Of a DNA stretch of 52,445 nt, positions 16,479 to 24,669 are shown one piece after another. Each line of letters opens with the position of its first letter. Positions within the stretch are counted from its first letter, which is position 1. The notes under the pieces are model-generated. The model saw only the letters and a program-made list of their open reading frames with translations. It was not told the DNA's origin and did not search any database. The position numbers and the translations under genes are program-made. Source of the DNA: OCS155 cluster bacterium AG-426-D23 (GTDB lineage: Bacteria; Actinomycetota; Acidimicrobiia; Actinomarinales; Actinomarinaceae); the NCBI GenBank assembly GCA_003213165.1, contig QCNO01000002.1, forward strand, positions 138,868-191,312. Direction: 5' to 3'.

Positions 16479-16760
16479 ATGGCAAACGGAAAAAAGAGTG
16501 GTACAAGAAGATCCTCAAAATACGAGGCTCCTAAACAAAGAAGAATTACAAAGCAGCAAATAGAAAACGCAACTTACAAAGACGTTAAGTTACTTGAAAA
16601 ATTTATTTCTGATAGAGGAAAAATTAGATCCAGTTTGATAACAGGAATTACAAAACAAGAACAAGCAAAAGTTGCCCGTTTAATTAAAGTTGCAAGAGAG
16701 CTAGCTCTACTTCCCTATGTGACTACAAGTTCATACAAGCAAAGCTACAACAGAAGATGA
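16479..16760 (+). CDS. rpsR: 30S ribosomal protein S18
   Basis: 93 aa. The core [48 protein letters not shown] (residues about 32-81) is the S18 signature. The basic N-terminal extension [19 protein letters not shown] is longer than in E. coli. An AAGGAG site precedes the ATG. The stop overlaps rplI by 4 bp (ATGA). S18 lacks a CxxC zinc motif here. Confidence 0.96.
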   Translation: MANGKKSGTRRSSKYEAPKQRRITKQQIENATYKDVKLLEKFISDRGKIRSSLITGITKQEQAKVARLIKVARELALLPYVTTSSYKQSYNRR

Positions 16761-17209
16761 AACTTATTCTCAACTCTGATGTAAAGTCCCTTGGAAGAAA
16801 GGGCGATGTAGTCGATGTAGCTAAAGGATATGCCAGAAATTATCTTTTGCCTAAAAATCTGGCAGTTGTTGCTAATTCAAGTAATCTTAAGTTCGCTGAA
16901 GCATTAAGAGAAAAAAGAGAGATACAAGCAGTAGCCAATAATGAATTAGCTGAATCAATCAAAACAGCGCTTGCTGATGCAAAAATCGTAATATCTCAAA
17001 ATACAACAGATGAGGGAACACTATACGCAGCAGTGAGTAATGAACAAATTGTTGATGCAATAGAAACATTCTCAGGATTTAGGTTAGAGGCTGAACAAAT
17101 CGATGTTGAAAACCAAGTCAAAGAAATAGGTCTTCATTCGATTTCTATTGTCTTGGGCCCAGATGCAAAATTTGAAACAACACTAGAAATCATACCTGAA
17201 ACAAAATAA
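16757..17209 (+). CDS. rplI: 50S ribosomal protein L9
   Basis: 150 aa. The N-domain [36 protein letters not shown] (residues 1-35) is the classic L9 signature, followed by a charged connecting helix and a C-terminal domain. It overlaps rpsR by 4 bp; its stop TAA overlaps the dnaB ATG by one base. It binds 23S rRNA at the L1 stalk base. Confidence 0.97.
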   Translation: MKLILNSDVKSLGRKGDVVDVAKGYARNYLLPKNLAVVANSSNLKFAEALREKREIQAVANNELAESIKTALADAKIVISQNTTDEGTLYAAVSNEQIVDAIETFSGFRLEAEQIDVENQVKEIGLHSISIVLGPDAKFETTLEIIPETK

Positions 17210-18570
17210 TGGTTGGTCCTGAAGCACTTTCATCAAGAGACACTCAGTCATTAGGCAAAGTTCCACCACACAGCCTTGAAGCCGAAGAGGCACTTTTAGG
17301 AAGCGCTTTATTATCCAGAGACGCAGTTTCGCGATTAATGGAAGAAGTCAGACCAGCTGACTTTTATAGCCCTTCAAATCAAACAGTTTATGAAGCTATG
17401 AAGGGTTTATTTGATACAGGAAAACCTATTGATACAGTTACTGTTTCTGAATTAATATTTAAAGATTCAAAAAACTCTAAATCAATCAATGCATCATATA
17501 TTGCACGATTAGTAGACAATGTTCCAAGTTCAGCAAACTTTGAAAGATACATTGAAATAGTTTTAGAGCATTCGCATAGAAGAAAGTTACTTAAAGCCAG
17601 TGGAAGAATCGAACTCTTGGCAATGGCTATGGACAAAGAAATTCACAGTGTACTTGATGAAGCTGAACAAACTATTTTTACTGCTTCCGATGATGCTATT
17701 GGAGACGGATTAGTAGGAGTTAATGATGTTTTAGATGGTGCTATCGAGAGAATCGAAGAGATTGAAAATCGTGGTACTGGCTTGTCGGGTCTTCCTACTT
17801 ATTTCTCCGATCTTGATTATTACCTATCTGGGCTTCAAGAAGGCAATCTAATAGTTCTTGCATCTAGACCCAGCATGGGTAAATCCTCACTCGGATTAAA
17901 TATTGGTACAAATGTCTCAAAAGAAGGTAAGGTTGTTGCATTTTTCTCTCTTGAAATGACAAAAGAGGAACTGGTACAAAGAGTTTTATTTTCTGAAGCA
18001 AAAGTTACTTCAGGAGATGCAAGAAAAGGACAGCTAGGACCAGAAAAATGGTCAAGAGTTGTAGAAGCTGCGTCAAAAGTCAACAGTCTTCCACTTTATT
18101 TTGACGATGCTCCAGTAATCACAGTTACTGACATTAGAGCTAAGTCGAGAAGACTCAAATCATCAAAAGGTTTAGATTTAATTGTTGTTGACTATCTTCA
18201 GCTCATGCAGAGTTCTTCTGGAGATAATAGGCAACAAGAAATTGCTGAAATCAGTAGAAATTTGAAAAACTTAGCACGTGAATTAAGAGTTCCAATACTT
18301 GCTCTTTCACAGTTAAATAGAGCAGCGGAAGCAAGAGAAGATAAAAGACCAAGGTTGGGAGACTTGCGTGAATCAGGCGCAATAGAGCAGGATGCAGATA
18401 TTGTGATGATGCTCTACAGGGATGATTATTACAATCCTGGAACTGAAATACCGGGCGTCGCTGAAGTCAACATTGTTAAGAATAGGTCTGGACAGACGGG
18501 CAAAGTAGAGCTTTTCTTCAGTAAAGAATTTACACAATTTAGTAATTACTCAAAACAAGAACAGCAGTAA
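17209..18570 (+). CDS. dnaB: Replicative DNA helicase
   Basis: 453 aa. The N-terminal domain has PPHSLEAEEALLGSALL; the C-terminal RecA-like domain has Walker A ASRPSMGKSSL, FFSLEMTKEEL, Walker B LIVVDYLQLM, ALSQLNRAAEAR and DLRESGAIEQDADIVMMLYRD. The hexamer unwinds DNA at the fork. No intein insertion is seen, unlike some actinobacterial dnaB genes. Last of the S6 operon, followed after 2 bp by an EamA-type gene. Confidence 0.97.
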   Translation: MVGPEALSSRDTQSLGKVPPHSLEAEEALLGSALLSRDAVSRLMEEVRPADFYSPSNQTVYEAMKGLFDTGKPIDTVTVSELIFKDSKNSKSINASYIARLVDNVPSSANFERYIEIVLEHSHRRKLLKASGRIELLAMAMDKEIHSVLDEAEQTIFTASDDAIGDGLVGVNDVLDGAIERIEEIENRGTGLSGLPTYFSDLDYYLSGLQEGNLIVLASRPSMGKSSLGLNIGTNVSKEGKVVAFFSLEMTKEELVQRVLFSEAKVTSGDARKGQLGPEKWSRVVEAASKVNSLPLYFDDAPVITVTDIRAKSRRLKSSKGLDLIVVDYLQLMQSSSGDNRQQEIAEISRNLKNLARELRVPILALSQLNRAAEAREDKRPRLGDLRESGAIEQDADIVMMLYRDDYYNPGTEIPGVAEVNIVKNRSGQTGKVELFFSKEFTQFSNYSKQEQQ

Positions 18571-18572
18571 GT

Positions 18573-19403
18573 TTGAACCTCAAACTTAGAGCCTATTTTC
18601 TAATAAGTTTTTTAGCCATTTCTTGGGGCACAATTCCATTAATTATTAGAACATCAAACATAAGCCCGTTATCGCTTGTAGGTATAAGAACATTTTTAGG
18701 ATCAATTTTTTTACTAATATTCGTTCTCAAAAAAAAAGGTATAACAAAAAAATTATTTAATTCTGGATTTGTATTGGGGCCTTTACTAGCAATTCACTGG
18801 TCAACTATGTTTAAGTCTATTGAGCTAAATAGTGTTGCCGTCGGTATTGGGCTAGTATTTTCATATCCAATTTTTGTAATATTCATCGAAATGTTAAGTG
18901 GTCAAAAGGTTGCAAAATATCAAATCCTAATCATTTTATCTGGATTTTTGGGTTTGATTTTTCTTCTAGATATAACAAGTATTTCCTCACCAATTGGTGT
19001 TGTTTATGGGATCATAAGCGCAATAACACTTGCGCTTTTAATAATCTACGGTTCTGAAAAGTCAAAAGAATACGGTGGCTTGAATGTTGCATTTATACAG
19101 GTAATTTTTGCTGCTATTTGTTTATCTCCATTTACAGCTTCGGGATTTGATTGGATGCTTGATAATTTATTAGTAAGTTTATTTTTGGGGTTCTTTCTAA
19201 CAGGAGTAGGTTTAGCTACTTATTGGTATGTTGTAAAAATTGTTACACCACTAGCAATTGGAACAATAACATATTTAGAGCCTGTAACCGGTGTGGTAAT
19301 AGGAGCTTTGATTTTAAATGAAACAATAAAGGGTTTTCAATATTTTGGTTTTGGATTGGTTATTGTTGCTGGAATAACCCAAGTCTATTTAGATTCTAAA
19401 TAG
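18573..19403 (+). CDS. EamA/RhaT-type drug/metabolite transporter
   Basis: 276 aa with about ten hydrophobic helices in two repeated halves, the EamA layout. FLAISWGTIPLIIRTSNISPLSLVGIRTFLG opens the first repeat (residues about 12-43) and YLEPVTGVVIGALILNETI marks the end of the second, the most conserved EamA segment. It begins with TTG at 18573, two bases after dnaB; the reading frame has no better start. Substrate unknown; relatives export amino acids or metabolites. Its 3' end overlaps a convergent gene by 19 bp. Confidence 0.85.
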   Translation: MNLKLRAYFLISFLAISWGTIPLIIRTSNISPLSLVGIRTFLGSIFLLIFVLKKKGITKKLFNSGFVLGPLLAIHWSTMFKSIELNSVAVGIGLVFSYPIFVIFIEMLSGQKVAKYQILIILSGFLGLIFLLDITSISSPIGVVYGIISAITLALLIIYGSEKSKEYGGLNVAFIQVIFAAICLSPFTASGFDWMLDNLLVSLFLGFFLTGVGLATYWYVVKIVTPLAIGTITYLEPVTGVVIGALILNETIKGFQYFGFGLVIVAGITQVYLDSK

Positions 19404-19843
19404 ACTTCAGGCTCGAGAGTCTGGTATTGGTCATAGTAAGAACTATGTAAAGCTATAAATTTATTAAAGCTCCATGATGCGTATTTATTAAAGTATGACT
19501 TGACCATTCCAATAGTTGCTTTCGAAGGTGTTGACAACCTTGTGTATTCTTCACGATCAAGGTGCTCAATTATCTGACCATCTGTGTTTATTTTCTTAAT
19601 AGCATTAGTTACATTATTAGTAGTTATCTTGTATTCCGAATTAATAAAATTTGTAAGTAACATTGAAAGCTTTGGCTCTTCAGGTGCTGTTGAATCTATA
19701 ATCAAGCACTTTGTATCGTCACTAAAATTTAATTGATTTGAGTCCTGTATTTCTCCTAAATTCTCGAATTTAAGTGACCCATTTTTGTCACTTAAATTAA
19801 ACAAAGTAATAGAAGTATTAATCTCAAGCACTAAAATTTGCAT
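19385..19843 (-). CDS. Conserved-looking hypothetical protein
   Basis: 152 aa, not recognised. It starts MQILVLEINTSITLFNL, which resembles the first beta strand of ASKHA-fold kinases (for example type III pantothenate kinase), but the later motifs of those enzymes are missing. The C-terminal half is rich in aromatic residues (YFNKYASWSFNKFIALHSSYYDQYQ). No signal peptide or membrane helix. It lies between the EamA gene (19-bp overlapping 3' ends) and ptsI, transcribed away from the PTS operon. Confidence 0.5.
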   Translation of the reverse strand: MQILVLEINTSITLFNLSDKNGSLKFENLGEIQDSNQLNFSDDTKCLIIDSTAPEEPKLSMLLTNFINSEYKITTNNVTNAIKKINTDGQIIEHLDREEYTRLSTPSKATIGMVKSYFNKYASWSFNKFIALHSSYYDQYQTLEPEVYLESK

Positions 19844-19918
19844 ATAAGTTAAAGTAATAATATTTTTGAGTAATAAGAAACTATATAAGTAAATTTTTAA
19901 ATAAGGTTTGATGTAAAT

Positions 19919-21550
19919 ATGACAAGTGTTAAGGGACTAGGTGCTTCATTAGGTGTTGCAATAGGTTCATCATTTGTTTATGAAAATGAGATAGATTTTG
20001 ATAAAGAAGCAATTCTCACTTATGTTGAGGCTAGCAAACAACTGATTGAAAAATTTAGTTCTCAAATCGTTGATTTCCGCTCAAAAGAAAGAAATGATGA
20101 AGCTGATATTTTAGATGCATACATATTGATCCTTCAAGATCCTGAAATAGTAGATCAACTAAATCAAAATTTAGATTCTTCAGTCGAAGAGGTTTATAGT
20201 ATTTTTACATCCACTGCAAGTGTATTTGAATCAATGGAAGATGTTTATTTTAAGCAACGAGCTGAAGACATACTTTCTGTAGGAAAACACCTTGTTTTCA
20301 ATATGCAAAATGTTGAAAGAGAAATTACTTTAAACGAAAACACTATTTTAATCGCTGAGGACTTAACACCAGCAGATACATCATCAATGGATTTGAGTAA
20401 AGTTAATGGAATTATATTAAAAGAAGGAGGGTTTACTTCGCATGCTGTTATCGTTGCAAAGAATTTGGGTATCCCTTGCGTGATCGGCGTAAAAAGTTTG
20501 CTCGACAATATTGCAGATGGCGAGTTAATGACAATTGACGGTGATACGGGGAATATTGTTATTTCTCCAAGTGAGAATCAGATATCTGAATTAAAAGAAA
20601 AACAAGGCAATATAACAAAGTTGATTGATAATTTTACTAAAAAAAAGTACGAAGCATTAGGAGTAGAATTCAGAGTTAATATTGGTTCTTTAGAGGAGAT
20701 TATTTCATTTAATCATCCTTTTTTAAACTCTATTGGCTTATTTAGGTCCGAGTTTATATATTTAGACAACACAACCATTCCAACACTTGAGGAACAAACA
20801 AGGGTTCTAGAACAAATAACTCAAAAATTCACTGGAACAATTGTCTATAGAACTCTTGATATTGGAGGTGACAAACAAGTAGATTATCTGAATTTACCTT
20901 CAGAAGAAAACCCCTTTCTTGGCGTAAGGGGTATTAGATTATTGTTGGATGATATTGAACTATTTGACACACAAGTAAAATCAATCTTAAATTCTAAATC
21001 ATTAGGAAGAGTAAAAATCATGTTTCCAATGATTTCTACTATAGAAGATTTTATAAAAGCAAAAGAGTTTGTTGCTAAAATAGCGAATAACTTAAATGTT
21101 GAAGTTCCTCCACTCGGTATCATGGTAGAGACACCCTCGTCAGCTTTGATTGCTGATAAGTTTTCAGAAATTGTTGATTTCATATCTATTGGCACCAACG
21201 ATTTGACGCAGTACATTATGGCTGCAGACCGTGGCAACAATAATTTAAGCCCTTACCAAGACCCACTTCATCCAGCTGTACTTAGGGCAATTTCTAATGT
21301 AATTGATTGTTGTAATGCAAATAATACCGAGGTGTCAGTATGTGGTGAAATGTCGTCAGATCCCGTCTCAGCATTTGTTTTATACATTTTAGGTTTAAAG
21401 ATATTTAGTATGGCACCTTCTGCAGCTCCTTTTGTATTTGATGCTTTAGATACACACTCAAAAATTAACAAACAAAAAATAAAAGATCAGATTTTACAAA
21501 AGAATAATGCTGACGAGGTTAGAACGATTATTCAAGAAATTTTAAGTTGA
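19919..21550 (+). CDS. ptsI: PTS enzyme I (phosphoenolpyruvate-protein phosphotransferase)
   Basis: 543 aa, slightly short of the usual 570. The phosphorylated His is His175 in EGGFTSHAVIVAKNLGIPCVIG; the PEP-binding domain shows GLFRSEFIYLD, YRTLDIGGDKQ, FLGVRGIRLLL, GIMVETPSSA, SIGTNDLTQYIMAADR and Cys475 in VCGEMSSDP. It moves phosphate from PEP to HPr. It is the first gene of the polyol-PTS cluster and its TGA overlaps the TTG start of the ispD-like gene. Having EI next to the permease suggests a dedicated PTS. Confidence 0.97.
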   Translation: MTSVKGLGASLGVAIGSSFVYENEIDFDKEAILTYVEASKQLIEKFSSQIVDFRSKERNDEADILDAYILILQDPEIVDQLNQNLDSSVEEVYSIFTSTASVFESMEDVYFKQRAEDILSVGKHLVFNMQNVEREITLNENTILIAEDLTPADTSSMDLSKVNGIILKEGGFTSHAVIVAKNLGIPCVIGVKSLLDNIADGELMTIDGDTGNIVISPSENQISELKEKQGNITKLIDNFTKKKYEALGVEFRVNIGSLEEIISFNHPFLNSIGLFRSEFIYLDNTTIPTLEEQTRVLEQITQKFTGTIVYRTLDIGGDKQVDYLNLPSEENPFLGVRGIRLLLDDIELFDTQVKSILNSKSLGRVKIMFPMISTIEDFIKAKEFVAKIANNLNVEVPPLGIMVETPSSALIADKFSEIVDFISIGTNDLTQYIMAADRGNNNLSPYQDPLHPAVLRAISNVIDCCNANNTEVSVCGEMSSDPVSAFVLYILGLKIFSMAPSAAPFVFDALDTHSKINKQKIKDQILQKNNADEVRTIIQEILS

Positions 21551-22227
21551 AAGTACATTCTATTCTTCTAGCTGGTGGCTCTAGTGACAGATTTAATAAT
21601 GAAGAAAACAAAGTTTATTTTCCAATTGGCGGCAAGCCAGCACTTTCCTGGCCACTAGAGACCCTAGATAATTCCGATAAAGTTGACTCAATAATATTGG
21701 TTGTAAGGGATGAAGACTGGGAAAAAACTAATAATGTAATTCAGCTAGTTAATCCCAAAAAATTATCTGGTGTAACAATTGGTGGGAACACTAGACATGA
21801 AAGTGAATATCAAGGACTTCTTTATCTAAAAGAAAGACCAGACATAAATGAAGAAGACCTAATTTTAATTCATGATGGCGCAAGACCATTGTTACCTAGT
21901 TATTTGTTAGATGAGCTTATTGATGTTGCAAAAAAATATGGAGCTTCAGCTCCTGGGTATAACTCAGATAATCTTATGAAAAAACAGGAATTTAACAAAG
22001 AAGAAATCCAAGAAACAATCGTAGAGATACAAACTCCTCAGATATTTCCAGCTTCAGAACTTTGGAAATCCTATGAATTAGCAAAATTAGATAAATGGCA
22101 AGCAGTAGATACAACAGAATGCGTATCAAAATATTCTGAGCTTGAGGCAGTAGTAATTCCTGGTGATCCAAGAAACATGAAGGTAACTTTTATAGAAGAT
22201 ATCTTTAAACTTGAGGAAATGATTTAA
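21547..22227 (+). CDS. ispD: IspD-type cytidylyltransferase (CDP-methylerythritol synthase or pentitol-P relative)
   Basis: 226 aa, typical IspD length. It opens with the nucleotide loop LLAGGSSDRF and a conserved Lys in ENKVYFPIGGKPAL, then LIHDGARPLLP, IQTPQIFP, DTTECVS and GDPRNMKVTFIEDI, the MEP-binding C-terminal block (family: NxKVTxPEDL). IspD joins CTP and 2-C-methylerythritol 4-phosphate (MEP) in isoprenoid synthesis; close relatives (TarI) use ribitol 5-phosphate. Start is TTG overlapping ptsI by 4 bp, so it is translationally coupled to a PTS gene, which is unusual. Confidence 0.8.
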   Translation: MKVHSILLAGGSSDRFNNEENKVYFPIGGKPALSWPLETLDNSDKVDSIILVVRDEDWEKTNNVIQLVNPKKLSGVTIGGNTRHESEYQGLLYLKERPDINEEDLILIHDGARPLLPSYLLDELIDVAKKYGASAPGYNSDNLMKKQEFNKEEIQETIVEIQTPQIFPASELWKSYELAKLDKWQAVDTTECVSKYSELEAVVIPGDPRNMKVTFIEDIFKLEEMI

Positions 22228-22319
22228 AAAAACCATAAAAACAGGCATTTCTAAATCAAAAATGGTTACATTATTTTTAAGATTTCGGGTTTTTACCAAA
22301 ATTCGAAGAATCATTTATG

Positions 22320-22325
22320 TAGAAT
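22320..22325 (+). promoter_or_regulatory. Possible internal promoter before gutM
   Basis: The 129-bp gap between ispD and gutM contains TATG followed by TAGAAT (22320-22325), a possible -10 region about 31 nt before the gutM start, and an AAGGA ribosome binding site at 22346-22350. No matching -35 is evident. It could separate expression of ptsI-ispD from the permease genes. Confidence 0.3.
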
Positions 22326-22356
22326 TAAAGTAACTATTTAAGTTGAAGGATGGAAG

Positions 22357-22770
22357 TTGTTATCTAGTTCACCATATGCACTTGGTGTCATATTTGTAAC
22401 ACTCGCACTTATGTGGGTTTTACAGATGTATCTTGCTAAAAAACAGGCTACTGGTTTCTTAGATGCAGTAAACAGCATTAAAGGACCTGGCTTGGAAGTC
22501 GCTATAGGTGTAAATCAACCTAAATGGGGGAGAAAAAAAATCTATCTAGCAATCTCTGCTGATGTAAATTCAACCATTGTTAACGGTCTTACTCTGGAGG
22601 GGGTAACTACTTTTGCAAAAAGTAAAAAAGTTTCGTTATTTAATGGCAAAACATTAAATGAAATTGCTAACTCAGAAAACAAAGAACCTATCTGGGATGC
22701 TGCCAAAATGGCAGCTGACACTTTGATAAAAAAACTTCAAAGTAAAGCAGATAGTAATTCGACAAATTAA
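22357..22770 (+). CDS. gutM: GutM/SrlM-family glucitol operon activator-like membrane protein
   Basis: 137 aa. One N-terminal membrane helix (LGVIFVTLALMWVLQMYLA) precedes a conserved domain: GPGLEVAIGVNQPKWGRKKIYLAISAD, VNGLTLEGVTTFAKSKKV and a tail. This is the order seen in E. coli GutM (GRFKPRVVVAIALD...LIMKGLTVFAR). GutM is called an activator but is membrane-anchored, so an accessory role in the PTS is possible. The start is TTG at 22357 with AAGGA 6 nt upstream; the upstream ATG is out of frame. It precedes srlA by 18 bp. Confidence 0.85.
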   Translation: MLSSSPYALGVIFVTLALMWVLQMYLAKKQATGFLDAVNSIKGPGLEVAIGVNQPKWGRKKIYLAISADVNSTIVNGLTLEGVTTFAKSKKVSLFNGKTLNEIANSENKEPIWDAAKMAADTLIKKLQSKADSNSTN

Positions 22771-22788
22771 TTATAAGGAGGGGGAGAT

Positions 22789-23331
22789 ATGGATGCTTTG
22801 GTAGCAGGCGCAGAAGCCTTTATCCAAGTATTTAGAACCGCTGCTGATGTATTTGTTGGTTTCACAACTGGAATTATTCCAATTGTGGTTGTGTTCTTGA
22901 CTGCAGTTAACGCTTTAGTCAAGTTCATCGGTGAGGAAAGAGTTGAGGGCTTTGCAAAATGGGCTTCTCAAGAAGGGGCACTTTACATGCCTGTTCGTTA
23001 TACTCTTTTACCGTTTGTAGCTGTATTTATGCTTACTAACCCAGTTTGCTATACATTCGGTACCTTTTTGCCTGAAAAACATAAACCAGCATTTTATGAT
23101 TCAGCAGTAAGCTTTGTTCATCCCATTACAGGAATTTTTCCACATGCGAATGGTGGAGAGTTATTTGTATGGTTAGGGATTGCAGCAGGTGTAGAAATAG
23201 TTGCACCAGATATGGTAACTGCTTTAGCAGTTAGATATCTTCTTGCTGGCCTTGTAGTCATATTAATTAGAGGTATCGTAACTGATATTATCTATAACAT
23301 TATGACGTCAAGAAGGGCAGGTGTTGAATAA
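22789..23331 (+). CDS. srlA: PTS glucitol/sorbitol-family permease EIIC subunit
   Basis: 180 aa, matching SrlA length. GIIPIVVVFLTAVNALVKFIG, MPVRYTLLPFVAVFMLTNPVCYTFGTFLPEKHKPA (residues 64-98) and FVHPITGIFPHANGGELFVWLGIAAG are EIIC-Gut hallmarks. A very strong AAGGAGG ribosome site precedes the ATG. It forms the membrane channel with the next gene product. The family substrate is a polyol, classically glucitol; specificity cannot be read from sequence. The stop and the next ATG overlap (TAATG). Confidence 0.93.
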   Translation: MDALVAGAEAFIQVFRTAADVFVGFTTGIIPIVVVFLTAVNALVKFIGEERVEGFAKWASQEGALYMPVRYTLLPFVAVFMLTNPVCYTFGTFLPEKHKPAFYDSAVSFVHPITGIFPHANGGELFVWLGIAAGVEIVAPDMVTALAVRYLLAGLVVILIRGIVTDIIYNIMTSRRAGVE

Positions 23332-23855
23332 TGCAAGCTTTAATAGAGAGAATTGGTCGATCAGTTGGTGGCGTGGTTGGAACATTGTTCCAAGCAGGTC
23401 GAGATGCTGTTGACCTATGTTTAAAAACAATAATTCCATTTATGGCATTCGTTACTTTTGTCATTGGTTTAATTTTAGAAACCGGTGTTGGTGACGCTAT
23501 TGCAAATGGTATTAAAGGTTTTGCAAGCAGTTTAGGCGGATTAATGATAGTTTGTATCATATGCGCAATACCTGTTTTATCACCACTACTAGGACCTGGT
23601 GCAGTAATTGCTCAGATCGTTGGTGTATTAATTGGTACTGAAATTGGACGTGGAAACATTGATGTTTCAATGGCGCTTCCAGCTTTATTTGCAATTAACC
23701 CACAGGTTGGTTGTGACTTCGTACCGGTTGGTCTGGCTCTTGGTGAAGCAGAACCGGAGACAGTTACGGTTGGTGTTCCAGCAGTTCTAACAAGTAGAAT
23801 GATTACTGGACCAATCTCAGTCGTTGTTGGTTATTTATTTGCACTAGGTTTGTAA
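23331..23855 (+). CDS. srlE: PTS glucitol-family EIIC2 subunit (C-terminal half of SrlE as a separate gene)
   Basis: 174 aa, equivalent to the membrane half of E. coli SrlE. It has hydrophobic helices and the motifs FVTFVIGLILETGVGDAIA, LSPLLGPGAVIAQIVGVLIGTEIGRG, and the strongly conserved QVGCDFVPVGLALGEAEPET. In E. coli EIIB and this domain are one protein; here they are two genes with EIIB downstream, separated by a hairpin. It starts at ATG overlapping the srlA stop. Confidence 0.9.
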   Translation: MQALIERIGRSVGGVVGTLFQAGRDAVDLCLKTIIPFMAFVTFVIGLILETGVGDAIANGIKGFASSLGGLMIVCIICAIPVLSPLLGPGAVIAQIVGVLIGTEIGRGNIDVSMALPALFAINPQVGCDFVPVGLALGEAEPETVTVGVPAVLTSRMITGPISVVVGYLFALGL

Positions 23856-23881
23856 AGACATAACTTAACAATTTTTAAATT

Positions 23882-23913
23882 TGTAACGCTCTGACTAAAA
23901 TCAGAGCGTTACA
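23882..23913 (+). terminator. 13-bp perfect hairpin with T-run inside the PTS operon (attenuator/terminator-like)
   Basis: TGTAACGCTCTGA (23882-23894) pairs perfectly with TCAGAGCGTTACA (23901-23913) around a 6-base loop CTAAAA, followed by TATTTTT (23914-23920). It sits in the 77-bp gap between the EIIC2 and EIIB genes, the largest gap inside the gutM-lipoyl gene run. It could terminate part of the transcripts or stabilise the upstream mRNA, so that membrane subunits and EIIB are made in different amounts. An AGAGGAG ribosome site follows directly. Confidence 0.75.
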
Positions 23914-23932
23914 TATTTTTAGAGGAGAAACT

Positions 23933-24310
23933 ATGGCAGATTATAAAAAAGTAAAAGTAGAAGCAGGGCCAAGTGGTTGGGGAGGCCCTTTAGAAATACA
24001 ACCAACTGATGAAAAAAAATACATTGTTTGTGTTACCGGTGGAGGAATTCATCCAGTTGCTCAAAAAATTGCTGATTTAACTGGGGCGGAAGCCTTTGAT
24101 GGTTTTAAATCATCACCAGAGGGAAGCTTTAAAGCAATGGCTTGTGCAGTAATTGATTGTGGAGGAACTGCGAGAATCGGTGTATATCCTATGAAGGGCG
24201 TACCAACGATTGATATTCATGACACTACACCAGCAGGTCCACTCGCCCAATTTATTAAAGAAGAGAACTTTGTTTCTGGAGTTTCTGAGGATCAAGTTAC
24301 TGAAGCTTAA
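23933..24310 (+). CDS. srlE: PTS glucitol-family EIIB subunit (N-terminal half of SrlE as a separate gene)
   Basis: 125 aa. It matches the N-terminal domain of E. coli SrlE: KVEAGPSGWGGPLEIQP, GGGIHPVAQKIADLTGAEAFDGFK, AVIDCGGTARIGVYPMKGVPTIDIH and GPLAQFI...VSGVSEDQVT. Cys76 in VIDCGG is the expected phosphocysteine; Cys71 is nearby. It passes phosphate from EIIA to the sugar. The stop overlaps the EIIA start (TAATG). Confidence 0.92.
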   Translation: MADYKKVKVEAGPSGWGGPLEIQPTDEKKYIVCVTGGGIHPVAQKIADLTGAEAFDGFKSSPEGSFKAMACAVIDCGGTARIGVYPMKGVPTIDIHDTTPAGPLAQFIKEENFVSGVSEDQVTEA

Positions 24311-24669
24311 TGCAAATTTATTCTTCAGAAATAGTAAGAATAGGCGAACAAGCTAATTTATTTTTAGATGAAGGAATTGTAGTTTTTTTCGGTGACAATG
24401 CACCAGAGGAACTTCAAGATTTTGCAGTCATACATAAACTAGAGCAAATCTCTGGTGAAATTGTAGTTGGAACAAAAATAAGTCTTTCAGACTCTAATTT
24501 AGAAGTTGTTTCTGTAGGGCCTGTAGCTAATGAAAACTTTAAAAATTTGGGTCACTTAGTTTTAAAACTCGATTCTTCAACTGAAGAAGCACAGCTTGGA
24601 GACGTCAGGTGTACATTTGATAACAAACCGAATATAAAAATTGGGGATAATTTAAGGATAAACAATTGA
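24310..24669 (+). CDS. srlB: PTS glucitol-family EIIA subunit
   Basis: 119 aa, same length class as SrlB. IVRIGEQANLFL, an FFGDNAPEELQDFAVIH block with the active His42 (E. coli His43), GTKISLSD, VSVGPVANENFKNLGHLVLKLD are the family landmarks. It receives phosphate from HPr and gives it to EIIB Cys76. Translation is coupled upstream by TAATG and downstream by TTGA overlap with the oxidoreductase gene. Confidence 0.93.
   Translation: MQIYSSEIVRIGEQANLFLDEGIVVFFGDNAPEELQDFAVIHKLEQISGEIVVGTKISLSDSNLEVVSVGPVANENFKNLGHLVLKLDSSTEEAQLGDVRCTFDNKPNIKIGDNLRINN

Noticed and set aside
22228-22356. Gap between ispD and gutM as a small RNA or riboswitch
   Set aside because: Only weak, interrupted pairings (AACCAT/ATGGTT with a long loop) are visible; no known riboswitch core was recognised.
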